64,000 bases of DNA, taken from Desulfuromonadales bacterium. GTDB lineage: Bacteria; Desulfobacterota; Desulfuromonadia; Desulfuromonadales; Geopsychrobacteraceae. Position numbers and translations under genes: made by a program. A model generated the notes under the pieces. It was not told where the DNA came from. It searched no databases and was given only the letters and a program-made list of their open reading frames with translations. The stretch spans positions 52,669 to 116,668 of the forward strand of contig JAHYIY010000008.1 in the NCBI GenBank assembly GCA_019429255.1, read 5' to 3'. This document shows, one piece after another, positions 8,773-18,053 of the stretch (positions are counted from its first letter, which is position 1; each line of letters opens with the position of its first letter).

Positions 8773-8970
8773 CTCGCTTTTTTTCATTCCACTGTCGCCC
8801 GCGATTATCGCCGTGGTTGCCGCGAGTGCGATTCCTGCCAGCTGCGGCCGGTGTGCGGTGGCTGCCTGGCAGTGGCCTACGGCCGCGGGCTCATCCCGTT
8901 GCGGAACAAGGATCCCGGCTGCTTCCTGACACCTCCCGCAGAGATGGGGACAGGTCTTGCCAGTTGTTGA
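8773..8970 (+). pseudogene. C-terminal remnant of a radical SAM/SPASM peptide-maturase
   Basis: Frame 8773-8970 (65 codons, no start, preceded in frame by a stop) translates to a cysteine-rich tail: GCRECDSCQLRPVCGGCLA, then VAYGRGLIPLRNKDPGCF. The cysteine spacing and the CGGCLA motif are typical of SPASM domains, which bind auxiliary iron-sulphur clusters in radical SAM enzymes that modify peptides. The radical SAM core and any precursor peptide are absent, so this is a stub of a deleted gene. The 280 bases to its left are AT-rich and hold nothing recognisable. Confidence 0.65.
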
Positions 8971-9009
8971 TGCGGATCATAGTGAGCTCCTTTCAGTGGG
9001 CATAAAAAA

Positions 9010-9032
9010 GCCCCGATCACAGGGATCGAGGC
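9010..9032 (-). terminator. Terminator of the gene ending at 9071
   Basis: GCCTCGATC/GATCGGGGC stem followed by TTTTTTATG on the minus strand; nearly identical to the terminator at 7894. Confidence 0.8.
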
Positions 9033-9070
9033 TGGGGTGTCGAGAGTGGGTTTTTGAGGCGATAGGTGTA

Positions 9071-9697
9071 TTACTTGACCAAATCTGGCTGGTGTTTTTC
9101 TACAAGCTTCTGGGCCTTCTCAAGTATTCCGTCGTAAAGCTCGACATCGTTCATGTCAATAGGCTGCTTCAGCTTTTTTACTTCCAAGATTTGTTTCGGG
9201 CGAAAGATTATTTCCTTGTCCCACTCAAGGTAGGGGAGACCGCCATCACTCGGTTTGCGAAAAATCTTGGGTATCATGGCTCCAATCTTGAGGTAAGGTT
9301 TATTGCTGTCGTCGATTTCGGCGAAGTCAAATTCAACGATGTCACAGTGCGGGGTTTTGCCTTTTTTGTATATGACAAGGTGCTGATCACCAGGCACACA
9401 CCGCTGTTCCCATTTGTTGCGCTCATCTATCAATGCATTACCGTATTCTTCCCGTTCTTCATCTTCCATCAGAGCTTCCTCCTCGGATATGTAAAGCTCC
9501 TCAATGGCCTTCAGTTTCGGGTTTTGTAGGGCCTCTTCGATCATCTGGGCAACGTAGCGATAGCCCATATCTGGGGTTATTTCAAGGCCCAAGCGGGCAC
9601 ATGTATGGCGCTGTTTTGTGTTTGGCTTTGACTGATTAGCGGGTTGCTTGGCTGTCTGGTTGGTAGGTTTCTGTAGTTTTTTAAAGAAGTTCAGCAT
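9071..9697 (-). CDS. Hypothetical cytoplasmic protein
   Basis: I start at MLNFFKKLQK because GGAGG lies 8 bases upstream; the longer frame from 9712 would place the ribosome-binding site inside the gene. The 208-residue product has a lysine/glutamine-rich leader (TNQTAKQPANQSKPNTKQ). A predicted helical, acidic middle (AIEELYISEEEALMEDEE) follows, then a beta-rich C-terminal half (HLVIYKKGKTPHCDIVEFD, EWDKEIIFRPKQILEVKKL). No signal peptide or membrane segment is visible. I do not recognise the family. It lies in an accessory patch between a SPASM stub and an AT-rich membrane gene. Confidence 0.6.
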   Translation of the reverse strand: MLNFFKKLQKPTNQTAKQPANQSKPNTKQRHTCARLGLEITPDMGYRYVAQMIEEALQNPKLKAIEELYISEEEALMEDEEREEYGNALIDERNKWEQRCVPGDQHLVIYKKGKTPHCDIVEFDFAEIDDSNKPYLKIGAMIPKIFRKPSDGGLPYLEWDKEIIFRPKQILEVKKLKQPIDMNDVELYDGILEKAQKLVEKHQPDLVK

Positions 9698-9805
9698 GAC
9701 ACGACCCTCCATTTTTTGGACTAAAAAACAACAATATCAGTGTATATTCAGGGACGTCCACGCTGAATGATATTCTCATTCCTATATGGCAACCCTGACA
9801 TTCAT

Positions 9806-10465
9806 TCATTTTATTAATTCGGATATTTCATAAGAAAATGTTGACAATGTTATACCAAAAGTAAGCCAAATAAGACCTATAAGAGACACTAAAATACCAT
9901 CAGTATGTGTTTCTTCAAGTTTAATATTTAAATATTCTTTAATTGTTTCTGTGCTTTCTTCTACATCATCTTTAACCTTTAGATGTTCTTCAATGATTTT
10001 ATAAACTTGATGGTCAGTATGTCTCTGATTAATTTTAAGGATTTCTTGGTTCTTCAGGACAGCTTCAAATCTTTTTTCCAGACTTAAATCTGGATTGTCA
10101 GTAGACAATACATAGAGATTTCCTGTTCTAATCTTTGTGCTGACATGAACAGAAGGACTTTCAACGAGTCCTTGTTTCCGCCACTTGGGAAAATTTTTCA
10201 ACCAAGAGCCAATCATGAACATTAGTTTTGGTTGCATGAAATACTCACGAATTTTTAAAACGCCCCTAATAGCAAGTATCATTCCTAATAGTTGAAGTAT
10301 ATAGCCAGATATTCTGATTGATTCTTCTGATTGACATACATAAACTGGCATTAAAATAGCAAAGATAAGAACTAAAACAAATACAAATCCAAGCCTGGCA
10401 TCAAGTAGCCAAATGTAAATTTCTCTCAAATAGTTAAAATATGATTTAATCTTCTTGAGTTTCAT
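9806..10465 (-). CDS. AT-rich hypothetical membrane protein
   Basis: The 219-residue protein has two hydrophobic segments near the N terminus (LGFVFVLVLIFAILMPVYVC and ISGYILQLLGMILAIRGVL). A soluble charged middle follows, then one C-terminal segment (ILVSLIGLIWLTFGITLSTF). I do not recognise the family. Base composition is clearly more AT-rich than neighbouring genes, with many ATT, AAA and TTT codons, suggesting recent acquisition. It lies next to a partial duplicate of the tRNA-Glu 3' end, a typical integration landmark, but no integrase is visible. Confidence 0.6.
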   Translation of the reverse strand: MKLKKIKSYFNYLREIYIWLLDARLGFVFVLVLIFAILMPVYVCQSEESIRISGYILQLLGMILAIRGVLKIREYFMQPKLMFMIGSWLKNFPKWRKQGLVESPSVHVSTKIRTGNLYVLSTDNPDLSLEKRFEAVLKNQEILKINQRHTDHQVYKIIEEHLKVKDDVEESTETIKEYLNIKLEETHTDGILVSLIGLIWLTFGITLSTFSYEISELIK

Positions 10466-10670
10466 TTATTTTGTAGCCTAGCTTGTTAACAGACAGTCTG
10501 AATAGTTAATAGCGGATTTTATCTCCTCCCTGACTGAAAACCAAGAAGTTTCACTTCCGGTCCAAAAAGTCATCATCAACCATCATCTCAAGTTTTCAGG
10601 ACTTCAGTTTTCCAACCGCTGCAAACCAACCAACCTACGACCAACCTAAGCGGAAAAATCCACAAAAAAA

Positions 10671-10694
10671 GCCCTCCCACTTGCGTGAAAGGGC
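10671..10694 (-). terminator. Terminator beside the partial tRNA-Glu copy
   Basis: GCCCTTTCAC pairs (with wobble) with GTGGGAGGGC and is followed by TTTTTTTG on the minus strand, 12 bases downstream of the partial tRNA-Glu sequence. Confidence 0.7.
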
Positions 10695-10705
10695 CATTTC
10701 ATTTT

Positions 10706-10726
10706 TGGCGTCCCCAGGGGGATTCG
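10706..10726 (-). repeat. Duplicate of the tRNA-Glu 3' end (att-like)
   Basis: These 21 bases are identical to 10900-10920, the 3' terminal CCA, acceptor and T-arm part of the complete tRNA-Glu gene, in the same orientation; the match then ends. The 173 bases between the two copies hold a G+C-rich block with a GCGGCC-GTCCAT-GGCCGC palindrome (10785-10802) and a terminator (10864-10887). No gene is seen in 10466-10899. The arrangement fits an old integration scar or a partial tandem tRNA duplication. Confidence 0.75.
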
Positions 10727-10863
10727 CCCACTGCGTCACCCGCATCACGCGGGTTCCTGCGTCGGCTCCCCTGCGCTCGCTGACGCGGCCGTCCATGGCC
10801 GCTTTTCTGACATTCAGTCAGCGCTCGCTTCGCTTCGAATCCCGATGACCAGATAAAGAAAAA

Positions 10864-10887
10864 GGCCCTACCATAAATGGCAGAGCC
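10864..10887 (-). terminator. Terminator after tRNA-Glu
   Basis: GGCTCTGCCA pairs with TGGTAGGGCC around a TTTA loop and is followed by TTTTTCTTT on the minus strand, directly after the 3' end of tRNA-Glu. Confidence 0.8.
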
Positions 10888-10899
10888 TTTTTCTTTAGT

Positions 10900-10977
10900 T
10901 GGCGTCCCCAGGGGGATTCGAACCCCCGTCGCCGCCGTGAAAGGGCGGTGTCCTGGGCCAGGCTAGACGATAGGGAC
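10900..10977 (-). tRNA. tRNA-Glu (anticodon TTC)
   Basis: The 78-base cloverleaf includes a genomically encoded CCA. The acceptor stem is GTCCCTA/TGGGGAC. The anticodon stem is CCGCC/GGCGG around the loop CTTTCAC, giving anticodon TTC. The T-arm is GGGGG-TTCGAAT-CCCCC. It lies downstream of tRNA-Lys and purA. Confidence 0.97.
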
Positions 10978-11028
10978 TTGAAACTCAAGCCCCTGCGGGA
11001 AATGACCCCGCAGGTGGTACTTTTTAAA

Positions 11029-11104
11029 TGGTGAGCCGGACTGGGATCGAACCAGTGACCATCTGATTAAAAGTCAGATGCTCTACCAACTGAGCTACCG
11101 GCCC
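11029..11104 (-). tRNA. tRNA-Lys (anticodon TTT)
   Basis: The 76-base cloverleaf begins GGGCCGGTAGCTCAGTTGG and ends with encoded CCA. The anticodon stem-loop TCTGA-CTTTTAA-TCAGA gives TTT. It is 51 bases upstream of tRNA-Glu and 52 bases after purA on the same strand, so the pair may be read from the purA transcript. Confidence 0.97.
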
Positions 11105-11156
11105 GTAGCAACGGAAAGCTTTTATACGTGAATCGCTGCAGAGCGTCAACCTTTTT

Positions 11157-12467
<1,311 letters not shown>

Positions 12468-12515
12468 CTAGCTCCTGTTGTGCCGGTTTTTTCTGCGTCC
12501 GGCGATGAGAAAAGA

Positions 12516-13805
12516 TCAGTACAAGATGAAGTCCGGGTGTTCAATCTGCTGCCAGCTGATGCGACTGCGGCTTGAATCGGCCAGTGAGATCAGTTCAATA
12601 TCGAGATCTTCGGTAGCGACAACTGCCACGTAACGGTAATTCATCTGGCGGGCATAAACAAGGGTTTCGTCAATTTGGCGCCTGATAATGTCCCGTGCTA
12701 CCGAATAACCGCGTTGGCGCAACTGACGCGCGAGTTTCTGCGCGGCTCGGAGATGGTCGCCGGTGGAGTAGACAAGCAGGTCGCTGCTGGGCGCGACGGT
12801 CTCGTCGAGATTTTTATCCAGGGCAAAGAGCAGGTGGAGGAGGCTGAAAGTGAAGCCGGTTGCCGGTGCATCAAAGCCATATTGAGCCATCAGGGTATTG
12901 TAGCGACCACCACCGCAGATGCTGCGCCCGAGGCCGGGGAGGAACCCCTGGAAGGTCATGCCGGTGTGATAGTTCAGGCCGCGCAGTTCACCGAGATCGA
13001 TGGTGACATGCTCGCTGACGCCGTAGGTTTCAAGGACATCAAGAATGTCTGCGAGGTTATCCAGGGCGCGGCGGGAGCGATCGTTGCTGACTGACTTTTC
13101 GGCGCGTGCGAGGACTTCGCGGCCACCAAAGAGGCGCGGCAGGGCGAGAATCTCGGCCCGAGTGCGGTCACTGATGGTCGTTTTTTGGAGGAGTAGCTCA
13201 AGTTCGGAACTGTCTTTGCGCAGGATGGCATCGGCAACCTGTTCGGCCTTGTGACGATCGACAGGAAGTCCGTCCATGACGCCGCGGAAAAACTCCATCT
13301 GACCGATATCGACGGTAAATTTGGTGGCGCCGACGGCACTCAAGGCCTCAATCGTCATGGCGATCATTTCGGCATCGGCTTCCGGACTATCAAGGCCGAT
13401 CAGTTCAACTCCGGACTGGAAAATATCACGATCCTTGCCGGCCTGCTGCTCGGTATGGCGCAATACCCGACCGTTGTAGCACAGGCGTAACGGCAACAGC
13501 ATCTGATTCATGCGCGTGGCGGCAATGCGGGCAACCTGGGCGGTCATGTCCGGTGGAAAAGCGAGGAGGCGGTTACTCTGGCGGTCGTCGAAGCGGAACG
13601 CGCGATCACGCAACCCTTCACCGAGACCACGTTCGAGCACATCAAGAAATTCCAGTTGGGGGGGGATTACCGGGCGAAACCCCCAGGCGGAATAGACCTT
13701 GCGAAGCTGCTGTTGCAAAAATTCCAGCTTGGCCGCTTTTAGAGGGAGAAAATCACGAACCCCTTTGGGGAGGTCAGAATCTTGTGGTGGATCAGAAAAG
13801 CGCAT
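12516..13805 (-). CDS. hisZ: ATP phosphoribosyltransferase regulatory subunit
   Basis: The 429-residue protein is a class II aminoacyl-tRNA synthetase paralogue of the HisZ type. HisZ binds short-form HisG and makes it active and histidine-sensitive in the first step of histidine synthesis. Features are LPKGVRDFLPLKAAKLEFLQ at the start and FRFDDRQSNRLLAFPPDMTAQVARIAATR. RLCYNGRVLRHTEQQAGKDRDIFQSGVELIG and GLNYHTGMTFQGFLPG with CGGGRYNTLMAQYG also match. It is longer than minimal HisZ and keeps a C-terminal anticodon-binding-like domain (DLLVYSTGDHLRAAQKLARQLR), so hisS-like origin is clear. It precedes purA and starts behind GGAG. The tRNA synthetase HisS itself is less likely because several catalytic motif residues differ. 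Confidence 0.92.
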   Translation of the reverse strand: MRFSDPPQDSDLPKGVRDFLPLKAAKLEFLQQQLRKVYSAWGFRPVIPPQLEFLDVLERGLGEGLRDRAFRFDDRQSNRLLAFPPDMTAQVARIAATRMNQMLLPLRLCYNGRVLRHTEQQAGKDRDIFQSGVELIGLDSPEADAEMIAMTIEALSAVGATKFTVDIGQMEFFRGVMDGLPVDRHKAEQVADAILRKDSSELELLLQKTTISDRTRAEILALPRLFGGREVLARAEKSVSNDRSRRALDNLADILDVLETYGVSEHVTIDLGELRGLNYHTGMTFQGFLPGLGRSICGGGRYNTLMAQYGFDAPATGFTFSLLHLLFALDKNLDETVAPSSDLLVYSTGDHLRAAQKLARQLRQRGYSVARDIIRRQIDETLVYARQMNYRYVAVVATEDLDIELISLADSSRSRISWQQIEHPDFILY

Positions 13806-14016
13806 GAACTAAAGCTCCGCTGAGGTGCCCGAATAATTTCCTTTACTATAAGGAGGAGGCACCATCGTTGTCTGTTATGCCGAACGCGGCAATCTAGCAA
13901 CAGTTTCACTGCTGTGTCAAGCTGTCACCGCCTGACAAATGGGGGCAGAAGGCCAGGTTTGAACCACAAAATATCAGTTTGTTGTGCTCTGTGCCCCTGT
14001 GCCTCTGTGGTGGCAG

Positions 14017-15111
14017 CTAAAACCAATTTTTACGTTTAAAATACCAGAGCATTCCTGCCGCGCATGCCACCATCAGCAGCAGAGCAAAGGGGTAGCCAAA
14101 ACGCCACTGTAATTCCGGCATGATGGTGAAATTCATGCCGTAAACCCCGGTGATAAAGGTCAGGGGGATGAAGATAGAAGCAATGACGGTCAACACCTGC
14201 ATGACTTCGTTGGTGCGGTAACTCATGCTCGAGAGGGACAGTTCGATCAGTCCCTTGGCGGTATCACGGTAGCTCTCGAGGTTGGCTAGAATATGAAGAA
14301 TATGGTCGTGAAGATCGCGTAGATAAAGGCGGGTGCGCTCTTCGATCAATGGTGACTCGCTGTGAATCAGAACCCGGGTCAGGTCGTGGATAGGGGAAAC
14401 CGTCTTGCGTACGAACGATAATTGACCACGGATCTGGTGGATCTGTTGCAATAAATTACGACTGGGGTGGTCAATCAGCTCAGCCTCGATCAGATCGAGA
14501 CGCTCACCGATGGTTTCCAGCACGTGGTAATAGCTGTCGAAAACTGTATCCATCAGCGCATAAGCGAGGTAGTCGGCGCCGCGTTCGCGGAATTTGGCGT
14601 TCTTCGCAGCCAGGCGCTGATGTACCATATTGAACAGCTCACCCGTCTGCTCACGAAAAGTAAACAGGCGCCCGCTACTTAGAGCCAGACAGAACTGTTC
14701 ATCGCGGATCTGCAGGTGGTCGCCATCTAGCGTCAAAAGCTTAAGGATGATCAGGATAGCGTCATCGTATTCTTCATACTTGGGTTGATGGTGGGTGTTG
14801 AGAATATCTTCCTGGGCCAGGGCATGAAGCTGGGCCAGGTTGCCGAGTTCGTTGACCAGAGTGATATCGTGCAGACCCTCAAGGTGAACCCAGCTGACGC
14901 CGTCGATCGGCGCCGGTGGGAGACAGTCGGCCAGAGAGGCGGCAGATCGCTGCTGATAGTCGCTCGGGCTGAAATCGGTGCGGGTCAGAAGCGGGTGCTC
15001 CATTTCCCGCGTGCCGACATGGATCAGGGTCCCTGGGGGCAGACCAATCTGTTTCGGCGGCGTGCGAAACAGGGAGGTGACGGTTTTAAAACTGGCGGAT
15101 AAGGGTTTCAT
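14017..15111 (-). CDS. corA: CorA-type magnesium/cobalt transporter
   Basis: The start at MKPLSASFKTV (15111) is chosen because the longer frame runs antisense over pepA and CAAAGGA precedes this ATG. The 364-residue protein has the CorA plan. A soluble alpha/beta N-terminal domain (VSWVHLEGLHDITLVNELG) is followed by a long stalk helix, then two C-terminal membrane segments. The selectivity motif YGMNF (in FITGVYGMNFTIMPEL) sits between them, and the basic tail YFKRKNWF is cytoplasmic. It imports Mg2+ (also Co2+/Ni2+). It follows pepA by 19 bases. The 210 bases separating it from hisZ hold only spacer with a GTGCCCCTGTGCCTCTGTGG filler sequence. Confidence 0.93.
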   Translation of the reverse strand: MKPLSASFKTVTSLFRTPPKQIGLPPGTLIHVGTREMEHPLLTRTDFSPSDYQQRSAASLADCLPPAPIDGVSWVHLEGLHDITLVNELGNLAQLHALAQEDILNTHHQPKYEEYDDAILIILKLLTLDGDHLQIRDEQFCLALSSGRLFTFREQTGELFNMVHQRLAAKNAKFRERGADYLAYALMDTVFDSYYHVLETIGERLDLIEAELIDHPSRNLLQQIHQIRGQLSFVRKTVSPIHDLTRVLIHSESPLIEERTRLYLRDLHDHILHILANLESYRDTAKGLIELSLSSMSYRTNEVMQVLTVIASIFIPLTFITGVYGMNFTIMPELQWRFGYPFALLLMVACAAGMLWYFKRKNWF

Positions 15112-15130
15112 TGCTGGTCCTTTGCGCTGG

Positions 15131-16636
15131 TCAGGCCACTCCGGTTTCATCAAGCAGGTAGTCGATGAGCAGACGGACGCCGAAGCCACTGCCGCCACGG
15201 GGGATGCCGGCTCTGCCTTTATCCTCCCAGGCCATGCCGGCAATATCCAGATGTGCCCACTTATACTGGTCGGCAAATTTGTGCAGGAAGGCGGCAGCAG
15301 TGATGGTGCCGGCCGGACGACCACCGGTATTTTTTACATCGGCAAAATCGCTCTTGATCTGGCCGGCGTATTCTTCCCACAATGGGAGCTGCCACAGGCG
15401 TTCGCCACTGCGCTGCCCGGCTTTGAGCAATTGATCGATCAGCTTGTCATCATTGCCGAGGATCGCCGCCGCCTGATTGCCGAGAGCGATGATGCAGGCG
15501 CCGGTCAGGGTGGCCAGATCAATCACCGCCCGGGGTTTATAACGTCCCACATAGGTCAGGGCATCAGCGAGGATGAGGCGCCCTTCGGCATCGGTATTGA
15601 GAACTTCAATGGTCTTGCCCGACAGGGAGGTCAGGATGTCCCCGGGGCGGATGGCGTTGCCGGAGGGCATGTTTTCCACCGCCGGAACCACCGCAACCAG
15701 GTTGATGGCTAATTTGAGGCGGGCGGCGGCCAACATGGTCCCGATAACGGTTGCCGCTCCGCCCATGTCCATCTTCATCTCATCCATCTTGTCTGCCGGT
15801 TTAAGGGAAATACCGCCGGTATCAAAGGTAACGCCTTTACCGACCAGCGCCAGTGGGGCAGCGCCGTTTGGATCACCTGAATACTCAAGCACAATCAGAT
15901 AGGGTGGGCGTGTGCTTCCCTGGGCAACACCGAGGAGCGCACCGCAACCAAGCTGTTGGAGCCGCGCCTGATCAAGCAGATGGGATGTGATGCCGTTTTT
16001 TTCCGCCATGGCTACCGCCTGCATGGCAAGAAATTCCGGCGATTTGAGGTTGCCGGGGGCGTTCACCAGATCGCGCGCCAGGTGAACGCCGGCACAGATC
16101 GCTTCGGCTCTGCCGGCGCCACGTTGCAGCAGGGCAAGGGTTTTTGCGTCGGCCGCCAACAGGACAATCTGTTCCAAAGGTTTTGCTGTGTCGGGTGTCG
16201 GGCTTTGATAGCGCAGATATTGATAGTTGGCCAGCAGTATCCCTTCGACGATGGCCTGCGCCTGTTGTTCTGCCGTGGTTTTTTTAATCACCAGATCGCT
16301 CTGGCTAAAGGTGACCTTGCTGATGTTTTTTTGTTTGAGCACCGCCACCGCGCTGCCGGCGGCCTGGCGTAATTTGTCCAGCGAGGCGTCACCTGCTTTG
16401 CCAATTCCTACCAGCAAAATACGATTGGGTCCGCTCGTGCCGGCGGCGTGAAGCATGAGGGTTTCTGCGTGGCGACCACGAAATTCATTGTTGCGCTGTG
16501 CTGTGGTGACCAGTTGGCGTAAATGATCATCAAGCTGGGTGAGGAGTTGGGGGCTGGTTCGTCCTTCCGGGGTAAAAAAAATAAGGCAGGGGGTGGAGAT
16601 GGTGGTAGTGCTCGTTTTTTTGACCAGAATCTTCAT
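15131..16636 (-). CDS. pepA: Leucyl aminopeptidase (M17 family)
   Basis: Starting at MKILVKKTST (16636, GGAG 7 bases upstream), the 501-residue protein is a complete cytosol aminopeptidase. It is a hexameric two-metal enzyme that removes N-terminal residues from peptides; some PepA proteins also bind DNA in recombination and gene regulation. The N-terminal macro-like domain contains LLVGIGKAGDASLDKLRQAAG. The catalytic domain has ALVGKGVTFDTGGISLKP (metal ligands), KMDMGGAATV and the signature NTDAEGRLILADAL. DLATLTGACIIALGN follows. The gene lies between mnmH and corA on one strand. Confidence 0.97.
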   Translation of the reverse strand: MKILVKKTSTTTISTPCLIFFTPEGRTSPQLLTQLDDHLRQLVTTAQRNNEFRGRHAETLMLHAAGTSGPNRILLVGIGKAGDASLDKLRQAAGSAVAVLKQKNISKVTFSQSDLVIKKTTAEQQAQAIVEGILLANYQYLRYQSPTPDTAKPLEQIVLLAADAKTLALLQRGAGRAEAICAGVHLARDLVNAPGNLKSPEFLAMQAVAMAEKNGITSHLLDQARLQQLGCGALLGVAQGSTRPPYLIVLEYSGDPNGAAPLALVGKGVTFDTGGISLKPADKMDEMKMDMGGAATVIGTMLAAARLKLAINLVAVVPAVENMPSGNAIRPGDILTSLSGKTIEVLNTDAEGRLILADALTYVGRYKPRAVIDLATLTGACIIALGNQAAAILGNDDKLIDQLLKAGQRSGERLWQLPLWEEYAGQIKSDFADVKNTGGRPAGTITAAAFLHKFADQYKWAHLDIAGMAWEDKGRAGIPRGGSGFGVRLLIDYLLDETGVA

Positions 16637-16723
16637 GATAACTGCTCCGTGCGGTTGTCGGTTGTGCATCAATTGTGGCTGAAAAAGGTCGACGGACGGC
16701 CGGGTGAAGCGGGAAGAGCACAG

Positions 16724-17767
16724 TCAATGGGCCTCTTCCAGACGCTTGATGGCGCTCATGACCGCTGCCGCCCCTTGCTCGAGAGAATCATAACAGATTT
16801 CCTGATGGTGCTGGGGCTTGGTGTGCAGATAGAGGGGATCATAGTAGTCTTCCATCAGTCTGGAGATCAGCAGCTGCCAGTTTTCGGTGTCGAGTAATTG
16901 CTGGAGTTGGTCGACACTTTTGTTTCCCAGCCGCTCACGCAGGGAATCGAGGGCGCGGGCAATCGCGGGGTGGAGCTGCTCCAAGTCGGGATAGTCGGCA
17001 AGAATAACCTCGGTACGTAGTTTCATCGAGGTGGTGAGCCAGAGGCTGGGCTGTTGCTGCATGGCCTGATGGAAACGTGGTGGGACAGCGCGGCGGCCGA
17101 TATGGCGACTCTCCCCTTCGGTGATGAGGTAAGGGCTGTCGTGCAATTCATCCAGCCTGGCCCACAGGCGCGTCTCAAATTGTTTTTGTCCGGGCTGTTC
17201 ACCCAGACCCAGACCACCAAAGGCGCTGCCACGATGATTGGCGATTTGTTCCAGATCAATAACCGGCTGCCCCTGTTGAGTCAGTTGTTGCAGGATGCGC
17301 GTTTTGCCGATACCGGTCAGACCGCGCAGCACATAGATTTTGGGCCACTGGTATTGGTCAAAATAGTCGCAGACCATGCGGCGAAAGGCTTTGTGCCCAC
17401 CGCTGAGTTGGCGCGCGGGAATTCCAGCCAGGTTCATGAAGCTGGTCATGGCCAGGGAGCGCATGCCGCCGCGCCAGCAGAAAATCACTGCCGGCAACGT
17501 CGATCGGCCGCGGGCCGATTCGATCTGACTGACGAAATCGGGAATTTTTGGGGCGGCGATGACAACACCACGGCGGCGCGCGATCATTTTCCCCCGCTGC
17601 TTATAGAGGGTACCGATCTCGGCACGTTCATCATTGCTGAACAGGGGGACATTGATCGCACCGGGGATACTTGCTTGGGTAAATTCGGCCGGAGAGCGAA
17701 CATCAACCAGCAGTGCCTGTTGCCGGCGGTATTTAAGTGCTGCTTCCAGGTCGATGGTTGCTTGCAT
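16724..17767 (-). CDS. mnmH: tRNA 2-selenouridine synthase
   Basis: MnmH (SelU, YbbB) converts 2-thiouridine at the wobble position of Lys, Glu and Gln tRNAs to 2-selenouridine through a geranylated intermediate, using selenophosphate. The start at MQATIDLEAALKYR (17767) is preceded by TGGAG. The 347-residue protein has an N-terminal rhodanese domain (DVRSPAEFTQASIPGAINVP) with the active-site cysteine in FCWRGGMRS. A P-loop domain, GLTGIGKTRILQQL, follows near residue 150. Its presence implies selenophosphate synthetase (SelD) elsewhere in the genome. The nearby tRNA-Lys and tRNA-Glu belong to its substrate classes, which may be coincidence. Confidence 0.95.
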   Translation of the reverse strand: MQATIDLEAALKYRRQQALLVDVRSPAEFTQASIPGAINVPLFSNDERAEIGTLYKQRGKMIARRRGVVIAAPKIPDFVSQIESARGRSTLPAVIFCWRGGMRSLAMTSFMNLAGIPARQLSGGHKAFRRMVCDYFDQYQWPKIYVLRGLTGIGKTRILQQLTQQGQPVIDLEQIANHRGSAFGGLGLGEQPGQKQFETRLWARLDELHDSPYLITEGESRHIGRRAVPPRFHQAMQQQPSLWLTTSMKLRTEVILADYPDLEQLHPAIARALDSLRERLGNKSVDQLQQLLDTENWQLLISRLMEDYYDPLYLHTKPQHHQEICYDSLEQGAAAVMSAIKRLEEAH

Positions 17768-17909
17768 TGCTGTGCTCCAGGAGGTGGTGCTGCGTCGGTT
17801 TGTGTCGCCGGGGTGAAGAAGGTCGGGGCAACTATGGGGACGAAAAGTTAATGATGTCAAGAAAAAGGTTGACAGTATCGGTTATGAGGAATAGGGTGTC
17901 AAATTCTGA

Positions 17910-17986
<77 letters not shown>

Positions 17987-17997
17987 ATAAAAACAAG

Positions 17998-18027
17998 AGG
18001 CCACTGGATCAAGCGATTCGGCGGCCT
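17998..18027 (+). terminator. Terminator after tRNA-fMet
   Basis: AGGCC/GGCCT with an imperfect extension is followed by eight T residues, 11 bases after the tRNA. Confidence 0.75.
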
Positions 18028-18053
18028 TTTTTTTGCCTGCGTGCCGTTGCCGG

